From an uncultured Planctomycetota bacterium (lineage in GTDB: Bacteria > Planctomycetota > Phycisphaerae > UBA1845 > Fen-1342): 64,000 nucleotides of DNA. This document shows positions 51,215 through 60,215 of this stretch, in pieces. The notes under the pieces were generated by a model, which had not been told where the DNA came from, did no database searches, and was given only the letters and a program-made list of their open reading frames with translations. The position numbers and the translations under genes were made by a program. Within the stretch, counting starts at the first letter, position 1; each line of letters begins with the position of its first letter. The stretch lies in assembly GCA_900696525.1 (NCBI GenBank), contig CAADGL010000012.1:310001-374000 (forward strand), in the 5' to 3' direction.

Positions 51215-53086
51215 ATGTCACTGCGGTCGAAGCTGTCGCTGTTCGTGCTGGCCGTGTCCGCGATCCTGGGCACGATGAGCTTCGCCGTTCAGCAGTTGAT
51301 CACCGCGCCCGGGTTCGAGCGGGCCGAGATCGAAGGCGCGCGGCGGGACGTGAGCCGGTGCGCCGATGCGATCGCGAACGACGTGGACGGACTCCTGCGC
51401 CTCGCCGCCGCCATCGGCCCTGAGGCGGAGTCCTGGTTCGACGACAATGGGCGCTCGCTCGCGGATGGCGCCCTCCAGCAGATGGAGCTCGACCTGTTCG
51501 CGCTGATCGGTGGGAATGCGCACCGGCTGCGCGACCGGCTGACCGGGACGGCGCCGCGCGAGCAGCTTGTGCAGGAACTTCGCACGGCGATTATCGGCCG
51601 CCGCGCGGCGGAACCGCACCATTATTGCGGACCGCGCGCCGGCCTGATGATGACCTCCGCCGGCCCGATGGCCGTCGCCTTTTGGCCGCTGTGCGGGCCC
51701 GGCCGGGTTGAGTGCGGCGAATGGCTGGTGCTGGGGCGGGCGTGGGGAGCGGAGAAGATACTCGCGCTGGGTCGGCGGACGATGCTGTCGGTCTCGGTGC
51801 GGGGGATGGAGGAGTTGACGCGCGCCGACGGCGCGGCGCTGGCCCACCTGGACGCGCGCGGCTCCGTCTGGGTCGACACCAGCCGCAAGTCCTTGCACGC
51901 CTACACGCTGCTGCGCGACGTTGACGGCGCGCCGGCGCTGCTGGTGCAGGCGGAGATGCCGCGCATCATCAGTCAGCACGCCCGGAACGCCGCCGGCCTC
52001 GCGCTGGGGACCAGCGTCGTGGGCACGGTCGTGCTGATGCTCGTGCTGTGGTGGCTGATGGCGCACTACGTCGTCAAGCGGCTGGTGCGGCTGACGGAGC
52101 ACGCCGTGCGCGTCGGGCGCGAGCCCGAGCACAGCCCGCCGCTGGACCTGCCGGGGCGTGACGAGATCGCGACGCTGGCGCGCGAGATCGACCACATGGT
52201 GGCGCAGCTCGCGGAGTTGCGTTCCCGCACCGCCGAAACGGCGCGGCGCTCGGGCCGGGCGGACGTCGCCGTTCAGATGCTGCACAACGTCGGCAACATC
52301 CTGAACAGCGTCAACGTGTCGGCGAGCGTGGTGAGCAAGACGCTGCGGCAGTCTGAGGCGCCGCGCATGCGTGAGGCCGCGGCCATGCTGCGTGAGCGGC
52401 AGGCGGACCTGGCGACGTTCCTGTCCAGCGACGAGCGTGGGCGCCAGCTTCCGACCTACCTGGTCGAATCGGCCCAGGTGCTGGCGGAGGAGCGCGAGGC
52501 GCTGCTGCGCGAGGTGGACCGCCTGTCGCAGGCGGTGGAGCACATCCGCGCCATTGTCGACGGGCAGCAGGTGCACGGCGCTGCGCCGCCGATGCTCGAA
52601 CGCGTCGACGTCGCCGCCGCCCTCGAGCAGGCCCTGGCGCTTTGCGAGCCGGCACTGCGCTGTCCGGGCGTGACGATCGAGCGCCGCACCAGGTCCCTGG
52701 CGCCGGTGCTGCTCGACAAGCACCGCTTTCTCCAGATCGTCGTCAACCTCATCAGCAACGCGCTCGCCGCCCTGCGGGCCAGCGGCCGCAGCGACCCGCG
52801 CCTGACGATCGCCGCCTCCGTGCTGCGCCAGCCGGCCTCGAGCCGCCTGATCGTCTCCATCACGGACAACGGCGTGGGCATTCCGCCGGAGAACCTGGCG
52901 CACCTCTTCCGCCTGGGGTTCTCGACGCGCAGTGGCGGGCGCGGCATTGGACTGCACAGCGCCGCGAACCTCGCGGTCGAGATGGGCGGCGTGATCAAGG
53001 TCCGCAGCGGCGGGAAGGGGCGCGGGGCCACTTTCGCGCTCGACACCCGCCTGGCGCCCGAAGGGAGCAACGATGATCGCCAATGA
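51215..53086 (+). CDS. Membrane-bound sensor histidine kinase (CHASE4-like, HAMP, HisKA-type variant, HATPase)
   Basis: A 623-residue sensor kinase. Helix 1 (about residues 5-26), a periplasmic CHASE4-like sensor (to about 265), helix 2 (about 272-296), a HAMP linker (VVKRLVRLTEHAVRVGREP), then a phospho-acceptor region with MLHNVGNILNSVNVS, a variant H-box in which His is followed by Asn. The ATPase domain has VVNLISNALAAL (N), SITDNGVGIP (G1), GLHSAANLAVEMGG (G2). The ATG at 51215 has a close GGAG. The 3' end overlaps the REC-GGDEF-EAL gene by 14 nt, so the two are a cognate pair. Confidence 0.93.
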   Translation: MSLRSKLSLFVLAVSAILGTMSFAVQQLITAPGFERAEIEGARRDVSRCADAIANDVDGLLRLAAAIGPEAESWFDDNGRSLADGALQQMELDLFALIGGNAHRLRDRLTGTAPREQLVQELRTAIIGRRAAEPHHYCGPRAGLMMTSAGPMAVAFWPLCGPGRVECGEWLVLGRAWGAEKILALGRRTMLSVSVRGMEELTRADGAALAHLDARGSVWVDTSRKSLHAYTLLRDVDGAPALLVQAEMPRIISQHARNAAGLALGTSVVGTVVLMLVLWWLMAHYVVKRLVRLTEHAVRVGREPEHSPPLDLPGRDEIATLAREIDHMVAQLAELRSRTAETARRSGRADVAVQMLHNVGNILNSVNVSASVVSKTLRQSEAPRMREAAAMLRERQADLATFLSSDERGRQLPTYLVESAQVLAEEREALLREVDRLSQAVEHIRAIVDGQQVHGAAPPMLERVDVAAALEQALALCEPALRCPGVTIERRTRSLAPVLLDKHRFLQIVVNLISNALAALRASGRSDPRLTIAASVLRQPASSRLIVSITDNGVGIPPENLAHLFRLGFSTRSGGRGIGLHSAANLAVEMGGVIKVRSGGKGRGATFALDTRLAPEGSNDDRQ

Positions 53087-54989
53087 GACCACGCGGCGGC
53101 GCGTGCTGGTCATCGACGACAACGAGTCGGTGCACGACGATTTCCGCAAGATCTTCGAGGCCAAGGAGCGGCCGCAGCGCCTGGCGGCGGCGAAGGCGGC
53201 CGTCTTCGGGACGGCGGCCGACGCCCGCAGCGCGAGTTCGGTCTTGCGTTTCGAGGTGGACACTGCGCTGCGGGGCGAGGACGGGCTGGAGATGGTGCGC
53301 GCGGCGCACGCCGACGGGCGGCCCTACGCGCTGGCCTTCGTCGACATGCGCATGCCGCCCGGCTGGAACGGCCTGACGACCGTCAAGAAGCTCTGGGAGG
53401 CGGATCCGGAACTCCAGATCGTGATCTGCACCGCCTACTCCGACTACTCGCTCGACCAGGTCAGCGACGAGCTGGCCAACACCGACAAGCTGCTCATTCT
53501 CAAGAAGCCCTTCGACAACGCCGAGGCGCTCCAGATGGCGGCGGCGCTGACCGAGAAGTGGCAGGCGCAGCGGGCCGCGGCCATGAAGCTCGACGAGCTG
53601 AAGCGCATGGTCCAGGAGCGGACGGCGGAGATCGAGTACGCGACGCTGCACGACAAGCTCACGGGCCTGCCCAACCGCACGTTCCTCCAGATGCGGCTGG
53701 AGGGCTGCCTTCAGCGCCGCGCCCGAAAGTCCGACTACAGGTTCGCCGTCCTGTTCCTCGATTTCGACCGCTTCAAGCTGATCAACGACGGCCTGGGCCA
53801 CGAGGTCGGCGACCTGGTGCTGATCGAGGTGGCCGACCGGCTGCGGCAGGCCCTGCGCGGGGGCGACGCGCTGACGCAGGTCAGCACGCCCTCGCGGCTC
53901 GGCGGGGACGAGTTCATCGTGCTGCTCGAGGACTTGCGCGACGAGCGCGACGCGGCCCGTGTGGCCGAGCGACTGCTGCGCGTGCTGGCGGAGCCCTACG
54001 TGCTCGAGACTCAGAAGCTGCACCTGACCGCCAGCATCGGCATCGCCACCAGCGACCGCGGCTACGAGCGGGCCGGAGACATTCTGCGCGACGCGGACAC
54101 GGCGATGTACCGGGCGAAGGCGGCGGGCCGGGCGCGCTACGTCATGTTCGACCAGGCCATGCACGAGGACGTGATGTCGCGCCTGTCGCTGGAGAGCGCC
54201 CTGCGCCGCGCCGTCCGCGACGATCTGCTGACGCTGCATTACCAGCCGATCGTGCGGCTGGCCGACGGCCGGCTGTGCGGCTTCGAGGCGCTGGTGCGCT
54301 GGACCGACCCGAACCGCGGACCGATCCCCGCGCCGGAGCTCATCGCCGTGGCCGAAGAGAACGGGCTGATCCAGCCGCTGAGCCTGAGCGTGCTGCGGGC
54401 CGCGAGCCGGCAACTGCGCACCTGGCAGGAGCGCTTCCGCCCTAGTCCGCCGCTGATGATGAACGTCAACCTGTCGCGCAAGCAGCTTCTTGACCCCGAG
54501 CTGGTGGACAAGATCCGCGACACCATTCAGAACGCCGACATCGAACCGAACTCGCTGGTCCTCGAGATCACGGAGAGCGCCGTGCACGACGACCAGCCGA
54601 TGGCCGTGCACGTGTTCGAGCAGCTCAAGCAGATGGGCGTGTGGCTGCACCTGGACGACTTCGGCACGGGCTACTCTTCGCTGAGCTGCCTCTACCAGTT
54701 GCCGCTCAGCGGACTGAAGATCGACCGCTCGTTCATCCGCAGCATCTGCACCGAGCGGGCCCATGCGGTGGTGCTCGACGCCATCGTCCGCATCGCCCGC
54801 GCCTTCAGCCTCAAGGTCGTGGCCGAGGGCGTCGAGGACACCGAGCAGCTCGGCATGCTCCGCGCCCTCGGCATCGACCACGGCCAGGGCTACCTGTTCG
54901 GCAAGCCCGCCCCCGCTCACATCGCCGAGCGCATGCTCGAACCCGAGCATGACGGCGCGCTGCTCGAAGCCGGTGCCGCCGCTCACTGA
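53073..54989 (+). CDS. Response regulator with GGDEF and EAL domains
   Basis: A 638-residue cytoplasmic protein. The receiver (about 8-165) has VLVIDDNESVH and the phospho-acceptor Asp in FVDMRMPPG, but is longer than usual, with about 30 extra residues after helix 1. A coiled linker precedes the GGDEF domain (about 195-360) with an intact RLGGDEFIVLL. The EAL domain (about 375-625) has GFEALVRW, the NVNLSRKQL and LEITESAV strands, DDFGTGYSSL and KIDRSFI, all catalytic residues present. It could both make and break cyclic-di-GMP; the 14-nt overlap with the kinase suggests phosphorylation sets the balance. Confidence 0.95.
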   Translation: MIANETTRRRVLVIDDNESVHDDFRKIFEAKERPQRLAAAKAAVFGTAADARSASSVLRFEVDTALRGEDGLEMVRAAHADGRPYALAFVDMRMPPGWNGLTTVKKLWEADPELQIVICTAYSDYSLDQVSDELANTDKLLILKKPFDNAEALQMAAALTEKWQAQRAAAMKLDELKRMVQERTAEIEYATLHDKLTGLPNRTFLQMRLEGCLQRRARKSDYRFAVLFLDFDRFKLINDGLGHEVGDLVLIEVADRLRQALRGGDALTQVSTPSRLGGDEFIVLLEDLRDERDAARVAERLLRVLAEPYVLETQKLHLTASIGIATSDRGYERAGDILRDADTAMYRAKAAGRARYVMFDQAMHEDVMSRLSLESALRRAVRDDLLTLHYQPIVRLADGRLCGFEALVRWTDPNRGPIPAPELIAVAEENGLIQPLSLSVLRAASRQLRTWQERFRPSPPLMMNVNLSRKQLLDPELVDKIRDTIQNADIEPNSLVLEITESAVHDDQPMAVHVFEQLKQMGVWLHLDDFGTGYSSLSCLYQLPLSGLKIDRSFIRSICTERAHAVVLDAIVRIARAFSLKVVAEGVEDTEQLGMLRALGIDHGQGYLFGKPAPAHIAERMLEPEHDGALLEAGAAAH

Positions 54990-54998
54990 CGTGCCGCC

Positions 54999-55898
54999 TC
55001 AACCAAGCAGCGCCGCGATCAGCTCCAGCACCAGCCCGCCCGTGCGCCCGTCCTGGTCGAGACTCGGGTTGTATTCCACGAACTCGGCGGAGGCGACCAG
55101 CCCCTGCCGGCCGAGCGCCGCCAGCAGCACCCGGGCCTCGTCCGCCGTGATTCCGCCCGGGACGGGCGTTCCGGTGCCAGGCACGAAAGCCGGGTCGAGC
55201 ACGTCGATATCAAAGCTGACGTGCAGGTGGTCGCAGCCGGCGGCGAGGTCCCGCGCGGCGGATAGCGCGGCATCGACGATGCCGCGGGCGCGCCACTCGT
55301 CGGTGCCCAGGAGATGGACGCGGCTGGCCGCGAGGTTCTCGCGCTCGCCTACGTCGAAGATGCGAGGGCCGAGGAGGTACACGTCCTGCTCGTCAACCAT
55401 CGGGTTGTAGTCGGATATCAACAGCAGGTCGCGGTGTCCGTTGCCGCACGCCACCGCCAGGCTCATGCCGTGGATGTTGCCGGATGGGCTGGTCGCCGGG
55501 TCGTTGAAGTCGGCGTGGGCGTCGATCCAGAGGAGTCCGAGCCGGCGGCAGGCGTCGGACAACCCGGCCAGCGTGCCGATCGCGAGGCTGTGGTCACCGC
55601 CGACGACCAGCAGGAACGCGCCGGGCGCCTTGCGCCGCGTCCCAAGCACGCAGGCGTGGGTGTGGCGGTTGACCTGGAGCACGTTGCGCAGGTGGTTGAC
55701 GGGGCCGGGTGGGGCGCTGGCGAAGCGCGTTTCGAACTCGCCAGGGATGTCGCCGAGGTCCTCGACGCTGTGCCCGGCGCGGATGAGTTGCTGGACGAGC
55801 CCGCGCTCGCGCAGGACGTAGGGGCCGTCCTCGGCGCCCGGTCGGGCGGCGCCACGGCCGGCCTGTATTCCCAGCAGCTTGATCGTCCTCGGAGACAC
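54999..55898 (-). CDS. Arginase/agmatinase (ureohydrolase) family enzyme
   Basis: A 299-residue manganese hydrolase. The metal motifs are GGDHSLAIG near residue 104, IDAHADFN near 126 and FDIDVLDPAF near 230, the full set for the binuclear cluster. The VPGTGTPVPGG segment and NIHGMSLA are typical of arginase, which splits arginine to ornithine and urea; agmatinase cannot be excluded by eye. The start is GTG at 55898. It converges on the GGDEF-EAL gene with a 9-nt gap and follows the permease fragment on the same strand. Confidence 0.93.
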   Translation of the reverse strand: MSPRTIKLLGIQAGRGAARPGAEDGPYVLRERGLVQQLIRAGHSVEDLGDIPGEFETRFASAPPGPVNHLRNVLQVNRHTHACVLGTRRKAPGAFLLVVGGDHSLAIGTLAGLSDACRRLGLLWIDAHADFNDPATSPSGNIHGMSLAVACGNGHRDLLLISDYNPMVDEQDVYLLGPRIFDVGERENLAASRVHLLGTDEWRARGIVDAALSAARDLAAGCDHLHVSFDIDVLDPAFVPGTGTPVPGGITADEARVLLAALGRQGLVASAEFVEYNPSLDQDGRTGGLVLELIAALLG

Positions 55899-55928
55899 GG
55901 CAGCGGTCCCTTCAACGCGTTGCCCATT

Positions 55929-56228
55929 CTACGCCGACGCGCCGCTGTGGTGCCGCACGCCGAAGCGCCAGAACCACGAGGCCAGCGCCAGCGTGAGGGG
56001 GGCCACGAGCGCGGCCCACACGGCCTGTCCACGCGTCTGGCCGGTGAGGACGCCGGCGGGGAAAGTCGTGATGAACGCCAGCGGCAGCAGGAACGTGAGC
56101 GCCCGGCGGACCCAGGACCGATAGGTATCGACCGGGTAGCGGCTGGCCTCGAAGGCGGCGTCCCGTTGCAGGCTCGTGCGGAAGAACAGCGCCAGCAGCG
56201 CCAGGTTGCGCAGCACGTCCGACAGCAT
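55929..56228 (-). pseudogene. C-terminal fragment of an ABC-2 family (DUF990-like) permease
   Basis: Ninety-nine residues from the ATG at 56228 match the last third of ABC-2 permeases of the DUF990 type: FFRTSLQRDAAFEASRYPVD, then TFLLPLAFITTFPAGVL and a final hydrophobic helix. Full-length members are about 260 residues; the N-terminal helices are missing because the DEAD-box gene ends only 41 nt upstream. The fragment may be a remnant of a deletion that joined two loci, or a short expressed membrane protein. The DUF990 match is by eye. Confidence 0.55.
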
Positions 56229-56269
56229 ACGCGCCTCGTCACGGGGGCCGGCGGCGCCTCGCCCGACCG

Positions 56270-57655
56270 CTACCAGGCCACCGGCCGAGCGCTGCGCCGC
56301 GCCCCCCGGCCGCGGCTCGTTCGTGGAACGCGCCATCCGCGATGCGCCGGGCGCGCCGCGCCCAGCAGCGGCGGCTCCGATTCGGTCACGGCCGCTTCCA
56401 TCACGGGCGGGGGCGGCGGCGTGTCGCCGGCGCGCTTCATCGGGCCCTGCAACAGCCGCTCGATCGCCTGGAGCCGCCAGTAGTCCTCGACGTTGCAGAA
56501 CGAGATCGCGGTGCCGCGCGAGCCGGCACGCCCGGTGCGGCCGGTGCGGTGGATGTACGTTTCGGCGTCGCAATGCAGGTCGTAGTTGAAGACGTGCGAA
56601 ATGTCGTCGATGTCGAGGCCGCGGGCGGCGACGTCGGTGGCGACCAGCACGGGCGTCTTCGCGGAGCGGAAGTCTGCCAGCGCCTTCGTGCGGGCGCCCT
56701 GGCCCAGATTGCTGTGCAGGGCGGCCACCGGAATCCCATCGTGTTCAAGCCGCTTGGCCACCTTGTCAGCGCCGCGCTTCGTACGCACGAACACCAGCAC
56801 GCGCGAGTACGTCAGTTCCCTCAGCAGCCGCGCCAGCAGCGCGGGCTTGTCCGGAGTCTCCACGCGATAGACCCAGTGCTCGATCGTCGGCGGCGCCGAG
56901 GAGACCCGCGCGACCTGCACGGGCGTCGGATCGCGCAGGATCTGGTGCGCCAGGTTGCGGATCGGCACGGGCATCGTCGCCGAGAACAGCAGCGTCTGCC
57001 GTTCCTTCGGCACCAGCGCCACGATGCGGCGCAGGTCGGGCAGGAAGCCCATGTCCAGCATGCGATCCGCCTCGTCCAGCACCAGCACCTCGACCCGGCT
57101 GATGTCCGCCAGCCGCTGCTGAACCAGGTCCAGCAGGCGTCCCGGCGTCGCGATCAGCACGTCCACGCCGCTCCGCAGCGCCCGGGCCTGCGGCCCCTGG
57201 TTCACGCCGCCGAAAACAACCGTCGCCTTCACGTTCGTGAACCGGCCATAGGTCGCGAAGCTCTCGCAAATCTGCTGGGCGAGCTCGCGCGTCGGGGCCA
57301 GGACAAGGGCGCGGATGGACCGGGCCGGGCCGGCCGGCGGACGACGATCCGAGCCGCGCGCATGGGAGGATTTTGCTCGACCGGAGCCGCGGCCGCCGGG
57401 GAGCGCTGCCGCCGGCTGTTCGGCGTGCGCCGCGACTGGCGCCGGCGCCGCGTCATGAGCAGCCATGAGCCGCTGGAGGATGGGCAGCGCGAAGGCGGCG
57501 GTCTTGCCCGTTCCCGTCTGGGCCGACCCGAGCACGTCGCGGCCTTCGAGGATCAGCGGGATGGCGGCGGATTGGATGGGGGTCGGGCTGATGTAGCCCT
57601 CGGACTGCACTGCCTGCACAAGCGGCTCAGCCAGCCGCAACTCTTCAAAACTCAT
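56270..57655 (-). CDS. DEAD-box RNA helicase (RhlE-like)
   Basis: A 461-residue ATP-dependent RNA helicase. Motifs in order: PTPIQ (Q motif), AQTGTGKTAAF (I), PTRELAQQI (Ia), TPGRL (Ib), VLDEADRML (II), FSATMP (III), FVRTKRGADKVA (IV), TDVAARGLDI (V) and HRTGRTGRAG (VI). Between motifs I and Ia there is a 40-residue Ala/Pro/Gly-rich insertion (about residues 68-110). The C-terminal tail is Arg/Pro/Gly-rich, probably for RNA binding. Roles are ribosome assembly or RNA decay; RNase Y lies a few genes away. The tail end faces the permease fragment. Confidence 0.95.
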   Translation of the reverse strand: MSFEELRLAEPLVQAVQSEGYISPTPIQSAAIPLILEGRDVLGSAQTGTGKTAAFALPILQRLMAAHDAAPAPVAAHAEQPAAALPGGRGSGRAKSSHARGSDRRPPAGPARSIRALVLAPTRELAQQICESFATYGRFTNVKATVVFGGVNQGPQARALRSGVDVLIATPGRLLDLVQQRLADISRVEVLVLDEADRMLDMGFLPDLRRIVALVPKERQTLLFSATMPVPIRNLAHQILRDPTPVQVARVSSAPPTIEHWVYRVETPDKPALLARLLRELTYSRVLVFVRTKRGADKVAKRLEHDGIPVAALHSNLGQGARTKALADFRSAKTPVLVATDVAARGLDIDDISHVFNYDLHCDAETYIHRTGRTGRAGSRGTAISFCNVEDYWRLQAIERLLQGPMKRAGDTPPPPPVMEAAVTESEPPLLGAARPAHRGWRVPRTSRGRGARRSARPVAW

Positions 57656-57670
57656 TCAAGACTTCTTTCG

Positions 57671-57697
57671 ATGATTGCCAGGGCGAAGATGTGTCAA
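57671..57697 (-). promoter_or_regulatory. Candidate promoter of the DEAD-box gene
   Basis: On the minus strand a perfect TTGACA (57697-57692) is followed at 15 nt by AATCAT (57676-57671). The start codon at 57655 is 15 nt further. The -35 is good, the spacing short and the -10 weak. A 12-bp palindrome ATCGGCGCCGAT lies just upstream at 57722-57733. Confidence 0.35.
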
Positions 57698-57867
57698 ACG
57701 CACGTTGCGTCGGTCAGAGCCATCGGCGCCGATATCTGATCCAATGGCTTGTCGATCCATAGGATGCACGACGATAGTATCGGCAGGATGCCCGGGCGTC
57801 AAACCCCCCGGGGCAGGAAAGCGGCCGGACCGCTGGCCATTCGGCCGGGCAGCCCCCCGCGCCCGGC

Positions 57868-58695
57868 CTAGCCCGGCCGGGCCCCCGACAGAGGCCGTAC
57901 GTCCCCCACCCTTACGAAGTAGACCTCGACCCGCCGGTTGCGCGACCGGTCAGACCCGATGGGCCGGTTCGGGCCATAGCCCATGACCGAGGTCCGTTTC
58001 TGGGGTACTCCGGCGGCGGTCAGCAGATCCCGGACGGCGATCGCCCGGTGCACCGAGAGATGCCAGTTGCTCGGGTGCTTTGCCAGCACCGCCTCACCCA
58101 CGATCGGCGCGTCGTCCGTGTGGCCGACGACCACCACCTCCCAGTCGGCGGGCAGCAACTGCGACGCGGCGGCGGCCAGGGCGCCGATGGCTTCGTGCAT
58201 CTCGGGGCGAATCGCATCGCCGCCCGAGTCGAAGAGCCGGTCGCTGACCAGCAGCACGGCGCCGCGGGCCGGGTCATAGGCAAGTTTCCCGTCGTACTTG
58301 CGCGCCAGCCCGGCCAGGGCCCGGTCGAGCTCCGCCGGCAGTGCCACACCCGACACGTCGGGCTCGGCGAGAGGGGCGGCCGCCTGGCGATGGAGCATGG
58401 CGGTGAGCTCGTCGATGCGCTGGTCGGCGTTTTGAAGGCGCTCGCGGAGCAGGTTGCGCTCGGTTTCGACGACGCGCAAGTCGCGCTCGTGCTCCGCCTG
58501 TTCCCGTCGCAGCGCCACGACCTTGGCCTGCTCGGTGTCGAGCGCCTCGCGGAGCGACATCTCGGACTTCTCGGCCTTGGCCAGCCGGTATTCGAGCTCA
58601 CGACCGCCCGGCGCGGCGCAGCCCGCCAGCAGCAGTCCGGCGAGAAGCGCGGCCGGTACCAGGCCCGTTCGATTCTGGTGGCCAGGGCGGGACAT
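57868..58695 (-). CDS. OmpA/MotB-like lipoprotein with coiled coil
   Basis: A 275-residue predicted outer-membrane lipoprotein. The signal ends LLAGC (about residue 26). Residues about 35-105 are a coiled coil (EYRLAKAEKSEMSLREALD). The C-terminal OmpA-like domain (about 140-265) has VVVVGHTDDAPI, NWHLSVHRAIAVRDLL and GYGPNRPIGSDRSRNRRVEV, the peptidoglycan-binding pattern with conserved Asp and Arg. It likely ties the outer membrane to peptidoglycan, as in Pal-type proteins. It starts 5 nt after the upstream gene's stop, so it is the last gene of a three-gene minus-strand run. Confidence 0.92.
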   Translation of the reverse strand: MSRPGHQNRTGLVPAALLAGLLLAGCAAPGGRELEYRLAKAEKSEMSLREALDTEQAKVVALRREQAEHERDLRVVETERNLLRERLQNADQRIDELTAMLHRQAAAPLAEPDVSGVALPAELDRALAGLARKYDGKLAYDPARGAVLLVSDRLFDSGGDAIRPEMHEAIGALAAAASQLLPADWEVVVVGHTDDAPIVGEAVLAKHPSNWHLSVHRAIAVRDLLTAAGVPQKRTSVMGYGPNRPIGSDRSRNRRVEVYFVRVGDVRPLSGARPG

Positions 58696-58700
58696 GCGAA

Positions 58701-59552
58701 TCAACGCCGGCCGATCAGCCAGCCCACGAGCATCGCAACCGCGGGCACCAACACCGCGACTGCCAGGAGGATCAGGAAGTTGTTCGCCAGATAGGCCGCG
58801 TATCCGGGCAGGAAGCCCTGCAAACCGGCGGCGACGACGCTGCCCCCGAGCACCAGCAGGACGACGCTGCCGGCCGCCAACCCGGAGAACAGGCCCTCCA
58901 GCGGATCAGCGGTCGAGACCGCCACCGGCACGAGCACGGCGCCGCTCTCGGCGCCGGCGAGCGACGATTCGGCCTCCTCGGCGACGGGCTCGGGCTCGGC
59001 GACAGGGGCCGCGCGGCGGGTGGCCGGCGCAACGGCCGGCCGGGCCTGCTCCTCCTCGCCGGGGTAGATCTCGTCGAGCAGTTCGGCGCCGAGTGACGTG
59101 TCGTCGGCCTCGCGCGTCAGGTCGAGCAGGCCCGAGCCGCTGCCCGTGCCCTCGAGTCGCAACTGGTCGTCGGAGGCGGCGGCAGTGATCTGGGTCTTGG
59201 CCATGGGGTCGGCGTCGATCTCGACCTCGTCCTCCTCGAAGACGCCGGCGGAGGGCGCCTTGGCCGCCGGTCTGGGCTCGGGAGCGCGGGCGGGCTCTTC
59301 TTCGAGCGGCTCGAGCCCGATGACGCTCGTACCGCCCTTGGCCGCGTCGCCCAGCGACGGCAAGACGTCGTCGGCGTCGGAGACCGCGTGCTTGCCGCCG
59401 GCGAGCCGGTCGACGTCTTCGGCCTTGAAGAAGACCTTTCCGGCGTCGCGGAACTCGCGCAGGGAGCCCTGGCGGACGAGCGCCTTGACCGCGTCCTCAG
59501 ATTTTCCGAGGCGCGCACAGACTTCTTCGATCGAATAGAAAGGCTTGGCCAT
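58701..59552 (-). CDS. Helix-turn-helix (MerR/excisionase-like) domain protein with C-terminal membrane helices
   Basis: A 283-residue protein. The ATG at 59552 has AGGAG about 10 nt upstream. Residues 1-52 look like a winged helix-turn-helix of the excisionase/MerR type (SIEEVCARLGKSEDAVKALV, then GSLREFRDAGKVFFKAEDV). A long acidic, Glu/Pro/Ala-rich linker follows (about 55-205), then two hydrophobic helices (about 214-240 and 252-280). A DNA-binding-like fold joined to a membrane anchor is unusual; the N-terminal domain may bind protein rather than DNA. It lies between a small membrane-protein gene and the OmpA-like lipoprotein. Confidence 0.8.
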   Translation of the reverse strand: MAKPFYSIEEVCARLGKSEDAVKALVRQGSLREFRDAGKVFFKAEDVDRLAGGKHAVSDADDVLPSLGDAAKGGTSVIGLEPLEEEPARAPEPRPAAKAPSAGVFEEDEVEIDADPMAKTQITAAASDDQLRLEGTGSGSGLLDLTREADDTSLGAELLDEIYPGEEEQARPAVAPATRRAAPVAEPEPVAEEAESSLAGAESGAVLVPVAVSTADPLEGLFSGLAAGSVVLLVLGGSVVAAGLQGFLPGYAAYLANNFLILLAVAVLVPAVAMLVGWLIGRR

Positions 59553-59584
59553 GAGAGCCGCTCCTCTGCGGAATCCAGGAGGTT

Positions 59585-60043
59585 CTACCCTTTCGGACGC
59601 TCCTCCAGGTCGGCGCGATCGGGAGGTTTGGGGCGCTCGCGTTCGGCGGCGTCGCGGCGCTCGCGTGCGATCAGCTCCTGCACCTGGTGATAGCTCAATC
59701 CCGAGACGTTGAAATCCTGAAGATAGCGATCGTAGATCCAGGTCCGCCCGGCCACGAGCCGCAGCTTCCGCACGCCGTCGATCGTCTCCAGCTCGTAGCA
59801 CCAGAGCGTGCCCTGGTCGACGTCGAGCATGAACAGGCCGAACCGGGCGGCATCGATCTGCCCGGTGAAGGCGTAGATGCCGCGGGCGCCCGCGGCCGGC
59901 TGATTCTGGGCCAGGGCGGCGGGAAGGCCGACGGGGCGGGCAACGAGCAGTCCGGCGATGAACGCGAGCAGCACCGCGATCACCCAAAGCGCGGGGCGCG
60001 TCGCAAGTCGCGCGGTTCGCGGCGATCGGCTGGGTTCGCTCAT
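59585..60043 (-). CDS. Small membrane-anchored protein of unknown function
   Basis: A 152-residue protein with a short basic N-terminus and one hydrophobic helix (about residues 19-38), then a periplasmic part with GIYAFTGQIDAARFGLFMLDVDQ and a charged C-terminus rich in Arg, Glu and Pro. I do not recognise the family. It is the first gene of the run 59585-58701-57868 (32-nt gap to the helix-turn-helix gene). The frame extends far upstream, but the chosen ATG precedes the only hydrophobic helix and has GAGGACG before it. Confidence 0.6.
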   Translation of the reverse strand: MSEPSRSPRTARLATRPALWVIAVLLAFIAGLLVARPVGLPAALAQNQPAAGARGIYAFTGQIDAARFGLFMLDVDQGTLWCYELETIDGVRKLRLVAGRTWIYDRYLQDFNVSGLSYHQVQELIARERRDAAERERPKPPDRADLEERPKG

Positions 60044-60181
60044 GGTGGCGTCGTCCTCGCTCCCGCCCTTTTCTGGGGGTGGCATCGTATGGGCCGCTGG
60101 CTGGGCTGACAAGTCGAGAGACACTCTCGCGCGGGCCACGACGGCGAACTCGTCCCACCGGGGCGGGAAGCGTGCGATTTC

Positions 60182-60203
60182 CCGGTTGCGGCACCGCAAC
60201 CGG
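60182..60203. promoter_or_regulatory. Perfect 22-bp interrupted palindrome at candidate promoter
   Basis: CCGGTTGCGG and CCGCAACCGG pair perfectly around a 2-nt spacer. TTGCGG in the left arm (60186-60191) and TATATT at 60210-60215 give a plus-strand promoter with 18-nt spacing, directed toward rny. The palindrome covers the -35 and could be a repressor site. It lies in the only AT-rich spot of the 545-bp gap between two divergent genes, about 140 nt before the start of the minus-strand small membrane gene. Confidence 0.5.
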
Positions 60204-60215
60204 CCCGTATATATT

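Noticed and set aside
57843..57868. GC-rich hairpin overlapping the stop of the OmpA-like gene
   Set aside because: Seven-bp arms of pure GC are expected often in DNA of this composition and no T-run follows; not listed as a terminator.
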